From Aegilops tauschii subsp. strangulata (lineage: Eukaryota > Streptophyta > Magnoliopsida > Poales > Poaceae), in the NCBI RefSeq assembly GCF_002575655.3, contig NC_053040.3, positions 351,421,267-351,485,266 of the forward strand: a DNA stretch of 64,000 bases, given 5' to 3'. This document shows, in pieces, positions 22,585 to 34,390 of the stretch. The translations under genes and the position numbers were made by a program. Position 1 is the stretch's first letter. Each line of letters opens with the position of its first letter. A model generated the notes under the pieces. The model was not told the origin of the DNA. It did no database searches and was given only the letters and a program-made list of their open reading frames with translations.

Positions 22585-24125
22585 CGCACCATGTATGTGT
22601 TTTTACTTATAGCGCATCACATGAGCAGTGCGCCATTGCTATTTTTTTAGGTCCATCCCCACCCCCCCCCCACCAGACATAGCAATCGCGCACCACACCT
22701 AGGTGCGCCACTGCTATGCTACACAGTAGTGGCACATCATTGCTATGTGTCACACACACAAACCCCCCCCCCCCCCCATCGCCTTTTAGGTTTAAAAAAA
22801 ATAAAAGAAAATGATAAAAGATTCAAAAAAATTCAAAAAAATAGATGCCCATGTGTTATGTGTTCTAGTTGTTAGGAAAATTAACAAACATGAATTTTGA
22901 TTTTTTTTGCAAAAGGCCGCCGTGTTTCGGTAAAATGGCCGTAACTTTTGCATACGACCTCTGATGAAAAAGTTTTTTATATGAAAAATCATCTACTCGA
23001 AAAGTTACATCCGAATTCAACTGGGGAAACCCGTTGAAGATTTTTAGAATCCTCAAAAACCTAACAGAAAAAAGTTACGGGGCTTTCAAGGTCTGGAGAG
23101 GCAAAAAAAATCAAAAAAAATCAAACTCAGTAATGGCGCACGTGCCCATGGTGCGCCATTACTATCTTCCCGCCTTCAAAATTCAAACTATATCAAAAAA
23201 ATAAAAAAAGTTAGTAATGGCGCACCTGCCCACGGTGCGCCATTACTATGCCGTATATATGGCTGGGCGGGGTCCTCTCCTCCTTACCTCTTCATTTTTC
23301 TCCTCCACTCCACCTCTCCTCCACTCCATCTCCTCCTCTCCTCCACTCCATCTCCCCTCCTCTCCTCCACCATACTCCCCTCCTCCTCTCCGGCGACCTC
23401 CTCCTCCTCCTCTCCGGCGACCTCCTCCTCCCTCCCCTCCTCCCCTCCGCTCACGGTCTCTCCTCCCTCCTCTCCGGTGAGCTCCTCCTCCCTCCTCTCC
23501 GGTGATCTCCTCCTCCCTCCTCTCAGGTGAGCTCCTCCTCCCTCCTCTCCTCCCCTCCCCTTACGGTTTCTCCTCCCTCCTCTCCGGTGAACTCCTCTCC
23601 GGCGACCTCCTCCTCCTCTCCGGCGATGTAGGCGAGCTCCTCTCCGGTGACCTCCTCCTCCTCTCCGACGATGTAGGCGAGCTCCTCTCCGGTGGCCTCC
23701 TCCTCCTCCCTCCTCTCCTCCTCATGGTCTCTTCTCGGCCCTCCTCTCCGGCAAACTCCTCTCCGGCAAAAGAACGTACAAGATCCAAAAATGAGAACAA
23801 AATTTGAAAAAATGTCGTGCAAAAAAACGAGCAAAAAAGGGCAAAAAAATCGCGATCCAGATCCAAATTCAAAAATAGCAATGGCGCACGGTGGGGGTTA
23901 GACGGTGCGCCACTACTATTTTCCCGCCTTCAAAATTCCGAAAAAATAAAAAAAGTTACCAGTGGCGCACCTGTAGCAATAGTAATGGCGCGCTACAAGG
24001 TGCGCCACTGTTACCTGCAATACTAATGGCGCACCAGAGGTGCGCCATCGCCATTAGTATTTGTTACTAGTGGCGTGGTAATAGTGGCGCACCTATAGCG
24101 CGCCATTAATAGCCAAAATAGGTGC
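22585..24125. repeat. Repeated palindromic GGCGCAC...GTGCGCC modules
   Basis: Inverted pairs such as AGTAATGGCGCAC / GTGCGCCATTACT occur at about 22676-22718, 23129-23166, 23210-23251, 23874-23919, 23958-24014 and 24022-24058, with single copies near both ends. They probably are the transposase-binding subterminal repeats of the CACTA element, here organised as hairpins. The role is inferred from the superfamily. Confidence 0.75.
23275..23770. repeat. CT-rich low-complexity tract
   Basis: Variants of TCCTCTCCGGCGACCTCCTC and TCCTCTCCGGTGAGCTCCTC repeat irregularly. Long ORFs on both strands here encode only leucine-serine-proline or glutamate-arginine repeats and are artefacts of composition. 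Confidence 0.9.
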
Positions 24126-24158
24126 GCCACTAACAGCCTTTTTTTTCTAGTAGTGTGA

Positions 24159-25100
24159 GGCAAATTGTTGCTTGCCTACAAACCTCTGGACTTGGGGGGC
24201 AACACCTTCCTAAAAGCATGCGCCAGCAACACTTATGGCGTCGTATCCTTCTTGAAGGTGACGTCTTGAGAGCTTCAAGGATGGTGGGCATTGAGGTGTT
24301 GCGGTTGGTGGTAGAGGAGGCGGCAGGGCATGTGGGTTCTCATCTACTATGAAGATGCCAGCAGTGTCGGCCTCGGCTCTGCCCCCTCGATGCTCTTCGC
24401 TTCCCCAAGATCCTTGATTTATGATCTTCTTTGTCCTAGCCTACAACATTCGTCTCTTGCGTGGTAGTTCATGGGCAGCGAAGATGTTTTGTTCTAGGTG
24501 TGTCATTAGTGACTCGACGATCAAGTTCCGAGTCTTTCTCATGGGGTGTTCTAGGTGTGTCATTAGTGACATGGCCTATGATATCCGTTCATGCTCTTGT
24601 GGGAGAAGCTCTATCGATCGAGGTTGGGGCCTCTTTCGGTGATGGAAATGGATGATTGCGTCGTGTAGTGACCCTGGTTTGTTTTGTAGTCGGTATCCCC
24701 TGTCTTCGCCTGCGGTCTTGCACCCCTTCCGTGGTTCGTTCGTGGAAGAGGGCCTTGATGTCTCCAAGCTTCATGCTTATTGCCTACTTCTTAGCTTGTA
24801 GCATTGGTGGCTTTGTGAGTTGTTTCATTAGCACCTTTTTATCAAGTCGTGTTGTATTTTATTTTCTTGTTTGTTTCTGTGTTTGTTATCCTAGCCTGTT
24901 GATGACTTTGTTGATTCAAAGTTGCAATAGGCTGGGCCTTTTTGTCAAGGCTTAGCTTGAGTCTTTTCTCTACAAAATAAATAATTTGTTTACCGATAAC
25001 ATTTTGATATGGATAAACACACCAAAAATCATTGACATGCGGACTACTCCCCAAATACACAACTACAAGAGGATCTAACATGGAGATACGCAAGCATCAT
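24159..25100. other. Unclassified sequence between CACTA and LINE remnant
   Basis: The first 80 bp continue the LTR-like sequence split by the CACTA element. The rest has a short local repeat (GTTCTAGGTGTGTCATTAGTGAC at about 24491 and 24548) and no recognisable domain. ORFs are short and unsupported. Confidence 0.35.
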
Positions 25101-25642
25101 GTGTGCCACCTCAATATCGGCCAGTCTGCTTCCGATGACGACGTGGTGGTTCTGCTCCTTCAATATGTCCCAAATTAGATAGATTATGTGGCTACTATGT
25201 TCTTGTGAATCGGGACCATATCACATAGTTAGAGTGTCCTCCAACCATGCACAAGGGTGAAGTCGTCTCTTACTTCACCCTGTAGTTCATTTGTTTCTTA
25301 TCTCACATAAGTAAAGCATTGGGAATCAAATGCTTTCTTGTAAATATTCATTTCCTAATACCATGCATCAACCAATCATCCACTAAATCCACTGGCCCAC
25401 TGGATTGGATGCAATTGTGCAGGCTTAGCCAATGCTTCACTACAAACCATCCTTATTATGTATTGTTATTTGTAGAGGAGGCGAGCTAACATTTCTATTA
25501 CTTGCTTGTAGATGGTCACATGCCACATATGGTCCACCACGTCTTAGGGGATGATCAACCATCGAAATCTTGTTTGAATGAACAAACAACCGAGGATTCA
25601 GTGCCCTAATTTTCCAAATGTTCAATTCATCATAGTGGTCAT
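25100..25642 (-). pseudogene. LINE remnant, downstream part (zinc-binding region of RT)
   Basis: On the minus strand the segment NIWKIRALNPRLFVHSNKIS followed by a VDHPLRRGGPYVACDHLQ stretch (about 25480-25625) resembles the zf-RVT region that follows plant LINE reverse transcriptases, with heavy decay. It is continuous in orientation with the better preserved piece at 34882-35540, the two being separated by the Gypsy element inserted with TSD GTCAT. Left boundary uncertain. Confidence 0.45.
25638..25642. other. Target-site duplication GTCAT (left)
   Basis: GTCAT directly precedes the left LTR and is repeated at 34877-34881 after the right LTR, an exact 5-bp duplication proving insertion of the 9.2-kb Gypsy as one unit. 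Confidence 0.92.
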
Positions 25643-26124
25643 TGTCGGTGTCAAAACCGGCGGATCTCGGGTAGGGGGCCCCGAACTGTGCGTCTAAGGT
25701 CGATGGTAACAGGAGACAGGGGACACAATGTTTACCCAGGTTCGGGCCCTCCCTATGGAGGTAATACCCTACTTCCTGCTTGATTGATCTTGATGAATAT
25801 GAGTATTACAAGAGTTGATCTACCACGATATCGTAATGGCTAAACCCTAAAAGCCTAGCCTGTATGACTATGGTAATGAGTATCTCTCCCCCCTCCGGAC
25901 TAAGTCCTCCGGTTTATATAGACACTGAGAGGATCTAGGGTTACACAGGGTCGGTTACAAAGAAAGGAATCTACATATTTGGTCGCCAAGCTTGCCTTCC
26001 ACGCCAAGGTGAGTCTCATCCAGACACGGGTGTAGTCTTCGGTCTTCGTGTCTTCACAGCCCATCAGTCCGGCCCATGGCTAACAGGTCGGACGCCCGAG
26101 GACCCCTTAGTCAGGACTCCGTCA
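25643..26124 (-). mobile_element. 3' LTR of the Gypsy element (left copy)
   Basis: On the plus strand it runs TGTCGGTGTCAAAACCGGCG to GACTCCGTCA. A minus-strand TATATAAA box lies at about 25913-25921. It differs from the right LTR by about 18 substitutions and a few indels, including a C-run. Confidence 0.9.
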
Positions 26125-26671
26125 GTAGCCCCTGAACCTGGCTTCAATGACAAGGTATCCGGCGTGTAGATCTGTCTTCGGCATTGCAAGGCGGGTTCCT
26201 CCTTCCGAACTCCAAGATAGTCTTCGGACGTATTGAACGTGTCCGGACCTGTAACACACGCACCACACACAACCGCAGAGGGAATATACTATCCCGCGAC
26301 TCCCATCTGCTGACAACTTTTTGCGAGATGACATCACATCTGTTCGGTCACTATATCGAACCATTTTTGTCCGCCGTTCCGCGTTTCGAGATGCGGTTTC
26401 CATTGGCACGTCTTGTCAAAGCAGAGATCGTGTCCCCTTATTGCGGGATTTTCATCAATGCGGGCGTGGGTAACCAAACCGTGCCGTTTACATAGCCCTT
26501 GGGAATAGGCGAGTTTTAGGGCGAGTGGGGAGGCATTCGATATTCACTGCCTTTATAAGGGGATAAGGATTCCCCCTTCTTCTCCCACGCCTTCTCTCTT
26601 CCTCTGCCCATCCAATCTCGAGCTCCAGTGCCCAAGCTCTAGCTTTCCCCGCCCGAGAAAGCTCTCCAATT

Positions 26672-29600
26672 ATGTCCGGATCCGGAGCTGGAGGCAAGTG
26701 GATGGCCTCCTCCGTCAAGAAGGACATCAAGGAGCTCCGGGAGGCCGGATACCTGGCCAAGGGGATCGTTCACCGCCTCCCGGCCATGGGACAGATCGTC
26801 CCTACCCCAGAGCCCCATGAGAGGGTTGTGTTTCTCACACATTTCGTCCGTGGGATGGGATTCCCTCTCCACCCGTTTGTTCGCGGATTGATGTTTTACT
26901 ACGGGCTCGACTTCCACGATCTAGCCCCCAACTCTATCCTCAACATCTCGGCATTTATTGTCGTGTGCGAGGCCTTTCTTCGCATCCCACCTCACTTCGG
27001 CCTATGGCTGAAGACCTTCAATGTGAAGCCGAAGGTGGTGAGCGGCCAACAAGCAGAGTGTGGAGGCGCCATGGTGGGCAACATGCCCAATGTCACCTGG
27101 CCCGAAGGCTCCATTGTGGAGACGGTGAAGGGGTGGCAGTCGGGGTGGTTCTACATCACCGAGCCGCGCGACACCAGCTAGGTGGCGCCCCCGAATTCTG
27201 ATCCGGAGTTCCGATGCGGGTCACCTCCTGGCAAGAGAAGGGCCTAACCTGGGGTTCCTCGAACGAGCTGACTGGGCTCCAGACGTGCGTCCAGAACATG
27301 ATAACCAAGAGAATCAAGCTTGTCAACGTGATCCAGGTTATGCTCATTCGCCGGATCCTTCCGTGCCAACGCCGGACTTGCTATTTGTGGGAGTTCAATC
27401 CGGCCAAGCACCATACGCTACTAGAGCTCTTCGGCACGACGCATGAAGACATCTGGAAAGTGCTCTTCAAGGCCGGCGAGACGCCACCGCCCACGACCGA
27501 GGATCGCGGGCTTAGCTTAAAACGCTAGGCTAATTCGGTAAGTTCTTTCATGTTTTCAAGGTATACCCTTTACTGGCATATTTTGAGGAAGGGGTCTAAG
27601 CCTTCCCATCAATTTTTCCAGGCATGGATCGATATAGCGGGGCGGATTTACTGTCCGGCTCCGCTACCCTAAGACCAAGAAACCCCACTTCTGGCGAAGA
27701 TGCTGTTTCCGGCGCCTTATGAGGTGCCGGAGAAGAAGGCCAAGAAAACGGCCAAGGGGGCCAGGAGTAGCCTTCGCCGAAAAGGTGCTTCAGACGTGAC
27801 GTCCGAAGACAAGACTCACTCTTCGGCCGCCGAAGACGACGAGGAGGAGGAGGAAGAAAGCGACTACCCCCCTGAGGGGGGAAGGAAGAAAAGGGGGGCC
27901 TCCCCAAATCTTGAGGCGAAGACGCCCAAGAGGGGGAAGGGCTCCCTCACGGATAACTCCGTGTGGGATGTCGATAGCAGTCCGGAGCGACCCCCCCCCC
28001 CCGAACCAAGCCTTGGGCTGCCTCGTAAGTACCAAAGACCTTATGCACGTCCAAATGTCTGGCCTTTCCGCTTTGTAATATTCATATGTTTAAATTATGC
28101 CATTGCAGTCCGGCCCGCGACAGCTCCTCGCAATCCTCAACAGGAGGTTCGCTAGATTCAAAGGAGATGGCCAGCGTGTCACCGCCGCCCGCTCACTCTC
28201 CCTCGGCCAAGGGTGATGACGAGGTGGTGTCCCAAAGGACCTTCCCAGGTCAGGGAGAGGTTCCGGAGGTCGTCGGGGTGGTGCCAAAGGATGACTCCTC
28301 GGCCGCCGGACACATGGGGGAAAAAGCCCCCAGGGGGACTGGTGATGGGGGCCAAGTTCAATTCGGCCCCTAGCTGGATACCATTCCGGAGACCTACACG
28401 GCTGCAGAGTCAAGCGAGCAGCCTTCCCCGAAAGGAGGAGGTGTGCCTGTTCAGCCAGTGACCTCTGTGCAATCAGAGGCAGCGGATAATCTGCTGGAAG
28501 CGCTGCGAGGCGCTTCCATTGTGGATGAACACCGTATCCTTATGGGTACGGTGATCGAGAAGGTTCAGTCCGCCAAAAGCGGACTAACCGAAGCCTGCGC
28601 TAGCCTTCTAACAGGCTTTGAGGTAAGTAACGTAATTGTAGAGAGAATATCACAGTGTAGACAGTAGCCCCTGATGCTCTGTTCGGTGTTCGGAAAGAAA
28701 AAGCCGAGCAGAGGATCAAAATAATTTTCACAGGAGTCTAACATAAGATGTCTATGTGAATAAGCAGGCGTCGCTGCTGCCTGCTGCCGCTCATACTGCG
28801 GAGGTCTCCGGACTGAAGCAGAACCTGGAGCGGGCCGAGGAAGAGCTCGGCCTCGTGAAGAAGCAGCTGGAGGACAGCCAAGGTATGCAGTAACCTGCGT
28901 GTATATTTAGGAAGGATGAATGGTTCGTGCTAACTAAAGTGTCATGAACTTTATTAGGGGCCACGATCGAGGTGGCGGCCCTCAAGAAGGCGTTAGTCGA
29001 GGACGAGAACAAAGCAGCCAAGGAACGCGCCGCGCGCGAGAAGCACGAGGCCCGGATCAGCGAGGTCCAGCAAGAGCTCCAGGACGCCGTCAAGAAGTAC
29101 GAGTCCTTGGAGCGTGATTCTAAGACGCAAGGGTCCGAACTTGCGAAGGCCCGCCAGAGCGCACAAGATGCCCGAGCCTAAGCCCAGAGCGCCCTTCAGG
29201 AAATCCAGGCGGCCAAGAAGATCGCGGCGGGTAAGGCTTTCATTATGCAAAGCAAGTCTGCGAAGGAAACGTTCCTTTTACTTACCCAAATTTGGAGCTC
29301 TCCAGGGGCGTTTACGGATTTGCTGCGCAGGGTATCGGATGCTGCCGAGTTCTATCGAGCCGAAGAAGGGAGTTCTACAGAGAAGATGTTCTGGTCTCAA
29401 TACCTTGGACCAGAACATCCGGTGCCCTTCAGCGACCAGCTGAAACAGCTGGTCGAGCTGCACAAGGCGACCAAGCTAGCCATGAAGGACCTAATAGTCA
29501 GGCTATGGCCTGCCGAGCCCATGCTCAGCAGCTACTTCGGACTTGTGAAGCGGCTTGTGAGTGCCTGCCCACGACTTGAAGTCGTGAAGTGGTCGGTCTG

Positions 29601-29790
29601 CATTGAAGGTGCACGGATGGCCTTTGCCCGCGCCAAGATGCACTGGGCGAAGATGGATGCCAAGAAGATGATGACCGAGGGGCCTCCTGAGGGCAAGGAG
29701 CACCGCCGACCCGAGCTATATTTTGATAGTGTCCTGGAGGGATCCCGCCTTGTGGCGGAGCAATGTGCGAAGGATGTTATATTCCCATGA
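26672..29790 (+). pseudogene. Spliced accessory gene, antisense to gag-pol (putative gypsy-type transposon protein)
   Basis: Five exons can be read with GT-AG introns: about 26672-27537, 27622-28024, 28109-28622, 28768-28882 and 28958-29790. Donors read GTAAGT or GTATGC and acceptors CCAG, GCAG or TTAG. Exon 1 starts MSGSGAGGKWMASSVKKDIK and carries FPLHPFVRGLMFYYGLDFHD and WLKTFNVKPKV, typical of the plant Pfam family Transposase_28 (putative gypsy-type transposon). Exon 2 is lysine- and glutamate-rich, like a nuclear-localisation region. Exons 4-5 form a long coiled coil (QNLERAEEELGLVKKQLEDS) followed by a conserved C-terminal domain ending AEQCAKDVIFP. The copy is damaged: stops at about 27180, 27526, 28371 and 29178, and a frame change near 27180. 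The protein's function is unknown; it lies between protease and the 3' LTR but on the opposite strand. Confidence 0.75.
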
Positions 29791-30896
29791 AAACATTCAT
29801 GTTGTCCTATCATGTAATATGAAACAAGGTCGTTATGTAATATAGCGCTTGTGACTTTTAAAATTTACCTCCTATGCGGCCGTTTATGAAATCTGAGGGT
29901 TAGCCCGTCGTCGGCTTCTGCCCCACGTAGATAGTATGGGGGTGTTTGGGATAAATCTAAACACTCTTTACTCCACATTCTGGTCCTTAAAGGAGGTGTT
30001 TAGCGCAACAAACAAGGCAATCAGACTATACGGCTTTTATCACCCTCACTTAGCCATAGGAGTTTGACAATGAGAATTTTGGCAAAGCCCCTGGTATTCG
30101 GAAGGCCGAACTAGGGGCGCTATACACACCTGATCGGATAAAAACCGATTCCTCGCATAAAGCGGAAAAAAATCTCTAAGGATTTGAAACCTCTCGAATA
30201 GCTGACCAGCTCTCGCTGCATCATGACACTCAGTTTTCGGCTTTCTCTACTGAGGTGCTCGTCCGGAAGAACCGGGACACAATCGCGGTAGTTCTCCCTT
30301 TCCTACCGTAGCCGATATAGCGGAACGTAAGGTAGTAAGCACAGGAGCCGGGCAACCCAACTATTGACCAAAGACATGATTCGGAGCCGATGCATATAAT
30401 GCTATAAGTTCGGGGTGCCGAACTGTACTGTAAAAAGTGTTCGGACTTTATTGCCATATTGCGGGGCGTGATGAAGCCCCTGGCGAAGTAATACGTACCA
30501 GAGTGTATGGGTGCGATGAGTAATAAATACAAAGGCAAGGAAAAAATCAAGTGATAAGCGGACACTGCAAATTATTTTCCACTGTAAGTTGATTAATACA
30601 TCGAGGCGTACTTGTGCAAGTAATGCGATAAGCAAGTAAGGCTATTTAACATGCCATGACCAAGAGTGAGCTGCGTGCGGGTATGTAAAACAGGTATAGC
30701 AATCGTTAGCAGAGACCACCTGGGGATTCCCTTGTACGTCAAAGCTCCTTGCCTCCTTGGTGTATCCGTCCCGTGATCGGTCCGATGATCAGGTTATCAA
30801 AAAAGCCTCGAGAAGAGAAAAGCCCGAAATGAAAAAGAAAAAGTGAAGGTGTGCGGATCCAGGGACGGTCGAGCCGCACTGTGGATCACGAGCTAG
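29791..30896. other. Non-coding spacer between convergent genes of the Gypsy element
   Basis: It separates the 3' ends of the plus-strand accessory gene and the minus-strand gag-protease. There is no supported ORF. In an autonomous relative the polymerase region would be expected downstream of protease on the minus strand, that is, here; none is seen. Confidence 0.6.
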
Positions 30897-33800
30897 CTAT
30901 GCCTCCATCGATGCCCATGGAATTTTGAGTGCGTAGTTATGTACGCGCGGTACGAATGCCGCCCTTTGATCGGGACTGGGACGTTGATGAGCCGGGTTGT
31001 CATGCTGCAGAATAGTCCGGACTCTTTTAATGGTGTCCGGTGGCTCGGCCGCCGAATTAAGGTTCTGCTGGAAAAGGCCGCGCTGTACTTCTGCTGCTAA
31101 GGCCGTGGTATGCTCGTCGGTACGGAGGGAGCGTTCCGTATTGACTGTTATGACGCCACGTGGTCCGGGCATCTTGAGCTTGAGATAAGCATAGTGAGGT
31201 ACCGCATTGAATCGAGCAAATGCGGTTCGTCCAAGCAGTGCGTGATAGCCGCTACGAAAGGGGGCGATGTCGAAGATTAACTCATCGCTTCGGAAGTTGT
31301 CCGAAGATCCGTAGACGACCTCTATTGTGACTGAGCCCGTACAGTGGGCCTCTACGCCTGGTATGACTCCTTTAAAGGTAGTCCTTGTGGGCTTGATCCG
31401 TGATGGGTTAATGCCCATTTTGCGCAATGTATCCTGATAGAGCAGATTGAGGCTGCTGCCACCGTCCATGAGGACACGCGTCAGGTGGAATCCATCGATG
31501 ATTGGGTCTAGGACTAGTGTGGCTGATCCGCCATGCCGGATACTGGTCGGATGATCCAGACGATCAAAAGTGATCGGGCACGATGACCATGGATTGAATT
31601 TTGGGGCGACTGGCTCTATCGCATAGACGTCCCTGGGTGCGCGCTTGTGCTCCCTCTTGGGGATGTGTGTAGCATATATCATATTCACCGTTTGGACCTG
31701 AGGGGGAAACTTCTTCTGTCCCCATGTGTTTGGCTACAGGGGCTCCTCGTCATCGTCCTCGCTCTGCAATCCTTTTCCTTGTTCTCGGCATTTAACTTGC
31801 CGGCTTGCTTAAAAACCCAGCAATCTCTGTTGGTATGGTTGGCTGGTTTGTCTGGGGTGCCATGGATTTGGCACGGACGGTCGAGTATGCGGTCCATGCT
31901 GGATGGTCCCTGACTGTTTCTTTTATACGGCTTTTTCCGTTGACCGGGCTTGGAGCCGCTGAATCCGGCGTTAACAGCAGTGTCATCGGTGTTGTCTCCA
32001 TTGCTTCGGCGTTTGTGTCTGCTGCGTCGGAGCTTGCCGTTGCTGTTTTTGGCCTCGGAGGGGCCTGCGTCGCTGGCCGTATTTTTACTACGAGCCAGCC
32101 ATCTATCCTCACCCGCACAAAAGCGGGTCATGAGTGCCGTGAGGGCTGCCATAGATTTCGGCTTTTCTTGGCCGAGGTGGCGGGCGAGCCATTCGTCGCG
32201 GATGCTATGTTTAAAGGCCGCTAGGGCTTCGGCATCCGGACAGTCGACGATCTGGTTCTTTTTGGTTAGGAACCTAGTCCAAAATTTCCTGGCTGACTCT
32301 CCAGGTTGTTGGACTATGTGGCTTAAGTCATCGGCGTCTGGTGGCCGGACATATGTACCTTGGAAGTCGTCGAGGAAAGCTTCTTCCAGGTCCTCCCAGC
32401 TGCCGATAGTGTTTTCAGGCAGGCTGTTTAACTAGTGCCGAGCTGGCCCTTTAAGCTTTAGTGGGAGGTATTTGATAGCGTGGAGGTCATCTCCGCGGGC
32501 CATGTGGATGTGGAGGATAAAGTCCTCGATCCATACCGCGGGGTCAGTTGTCCCGTCGTATGATTCGATATTCACGGGTTTGAACCCTTCGGGGAATTCG
32601 TGATCCATTACTTCATTAGTGAAGCAAAGAGGGTGTGCGGCGCCTCTATACCTGGCCGCATCACGTCGTAGCTCCGACGGAGTCCGTCTGCGGTTGTCGG
32701 CTCGGGTGTGACTAGGTTTGTCACATCCGAGTAGGTAGCCATCATCACGTGTCGAGGAACGTCCTCGTGATCCATAGATCGATTGGGTATATCCTGGTCT
32801 ACTATCCAGAGTCTGCCGGAGGTCGTATGTATGACCCCGAACTGTTTTGTCTCTATTTTTTCGTGGCGGTGGGGCAGGCTGTTGTTCGGCCTGAGTTGCC
32901 GCTCTATCCCGACCACGTGGTGGTCGGTCCGCCGCACTGTCCCGACCATGTAGCGGTCGATCGGCCGCATTACGCGAGGGAGGTATGGGCTCCGGCGCCT
33001 CTTCGTCGAACTGAGGTAGCAACCTTCGCTTTGGGTAACTCTTGGTTGGGCGTCTGAGACCGTATTCTTCGGCTGCAAGGACATCAGTCCATCTGTCGAC
33101 GAGCAGATCTTGGTCAGCTTGAAGCTGCTGCTGCTTCTTTTTTCAGGCTCCTTGCGGTGGCTATTAGCCGGCGCTTGAAGCGCTCCTGCTCGAGAGGTTC
33201 CTCAGGCACGATAAAATCTTCGTTGCTGAGGCTTTCCTCGTCCTCAGAGAGTGGACGATAACTACCATCCTCCGAGTCGTTGGGCCTGGCATGTTCGTCG
33301 GGGCTAGTTTGCCCGTTTTCTTGCTCCTCCTGCTCGGATGTGACCTCAGCAGGGTTTTCATTGTTTTCGGCATCGTCCGGAGTATTATTTTCTCCGGTGC
33401 CAGTATTGCTGTCTTTGGAACGATGTGACTTAGAGCGGCGCCGAGGACGCCGACGTTTTTGCTGTGTCTCAGGAGGTTTATTCTCAACTGGATTTTCTTT
33501 GTCATCATCGTTGTTTGTTTTGGGTGTGTCCACCATGTACACATCATACGAAGAAGTGGTCGTCCAGCGTCCAGTGAATGGCGGACTTTGATTTTGCTCC
33601 TCATCAGCATCGTCATCCATACCGTCGATGTCTTCGGAGTCATAATCAAGCGTGTCGGTTAAATCCTCGACTGTGGCTATGAAGTGGGTGGCGGGTGGGA
33701 AGCAAGATTCTCCATCATCAGCCCCTAGTTCGAACCGAACATAGTTCAGCTGTGAGTCCCCCGCCAAGGACAGGCTCTTTAATGAGTTTAGCACATCGCC

Positions 33801-34364
33801 CAAGGGCGAGTGCTGGAAGATGTCTGCGGCGCTGAACTCGAAGATTGATAAAGGATCAAGTTCGGCATTCGCGGACTCGCATGGTTCGGAACTTACACCC
33901 AGAGACGAGTACGGAGTTCCGGTGACACAAATATTGTGTGAGGTTAAGTTCATGTGCGGCTCCAACGTCGGGGAATCTGTGGCCTCCGTGGTGGGGTTGA
34001 GCCTCCCATCCTTGGATGGCGCAGTATGCTCCGGATCTAAGGCCAGAGCAGTTACAGGAGCTATCTCCTGGATGCGGTCTGACGATAGATTTAGGTCATA
34101 TTCATCAAGGTGACCAGGAGCGGTTGCCGCGGTCTCGAATCCAGTGAAGACCAAATCTCCACGGATGTCCGCGACGTAGTTCAAGCTCCCAAATCTGACC
34201 TGATGGCCAGGGGCGTAGCTATCGATCTGCTCCAGGCGGCCAAACGAGTTGGCCCGCGGCGTGAAGCCGCCGAACACGAAGATCTGTCCGGGGAGGAAGG
34301 TTTCTCCTTGGACAGCGTCATTGTTGACGATTGAAGGGGCCATCAAACCTTTTGAGGTCGACAC
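30897..34364 (-). pseudogene. Gypsy gag-protease, frameshifted
   Basis: The frame starts MSTSKGLMAPSIVNNDAVQG at 34364 and stays open for 416 codons. Its C-terminal half is acidic and basic low complexity (KRRRPRRRSKSHRSK). An A-run near 33140 shifts the frame. The next part (33022-32432) holds the start of the retrotransposon gag domain (FPEGFKPVNIESYDGTTDP, then WIEDFILHIHMARGDDLHAI). A TAG at about 32433 breaks it. The frame then continues with QPGESARKFWTRFL and an atypical zinc-knuckle-like CQIHGTP...HTNRDCW, and shifts again near 31690. The last ORF (31688-30897, 263 codons) is a retropepsin with VLMDGGSSLNLLY, D-G-G-S as active site, and HALLGRTAFARF. Two frameshifts and one nonsense mutation make it inactive. 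Polymerase is absent. Confidence 0.85.
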
Positions 34365-34390
34365 AGTGGAACTCTCAATGAAAGCACCAA

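Larger units (their letters stand above)
22543..24155. mobile_element. Complete non-autonomous CACTA element
   Basis: The element starts CACTACTAGAAAAACGGC and ends GCCTTTTTTTTCTAGTAGTG, matching inverted CACTA termini. A 3-bp duplication TGA flanks it (22540-22542 and 24156-24158), as expected for CACTA. At 1613 bp it has no transposase. Inside both ends and in the middle are many palindromic GGCGCACC / GGTGCGCC modules. The centre is a CT-rich low-complexity stretch. It has split an older LTR-like sequence. Confidence 0.93.

Noticed and set aside
23217..23881. Leucine-serine-proline and glutamate-arginine ORFs
   Set aside because: Low-complexity CT tract inside a non-autonomous CACTA element.
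26184..26495. 103-codon plus-strand ORF just inside the left LTR of the 9.2-kb Gypsy
   Set aside because: Lies before the accessory gene start, no motif, opposite-strand ORF overlaps; probably part of the untranslated leader.
33280..34334. Plus-strand ORFs of 67-103 codons
   Set aside because: Antisense shadows of the 416-codon gag frame on the minus strand.
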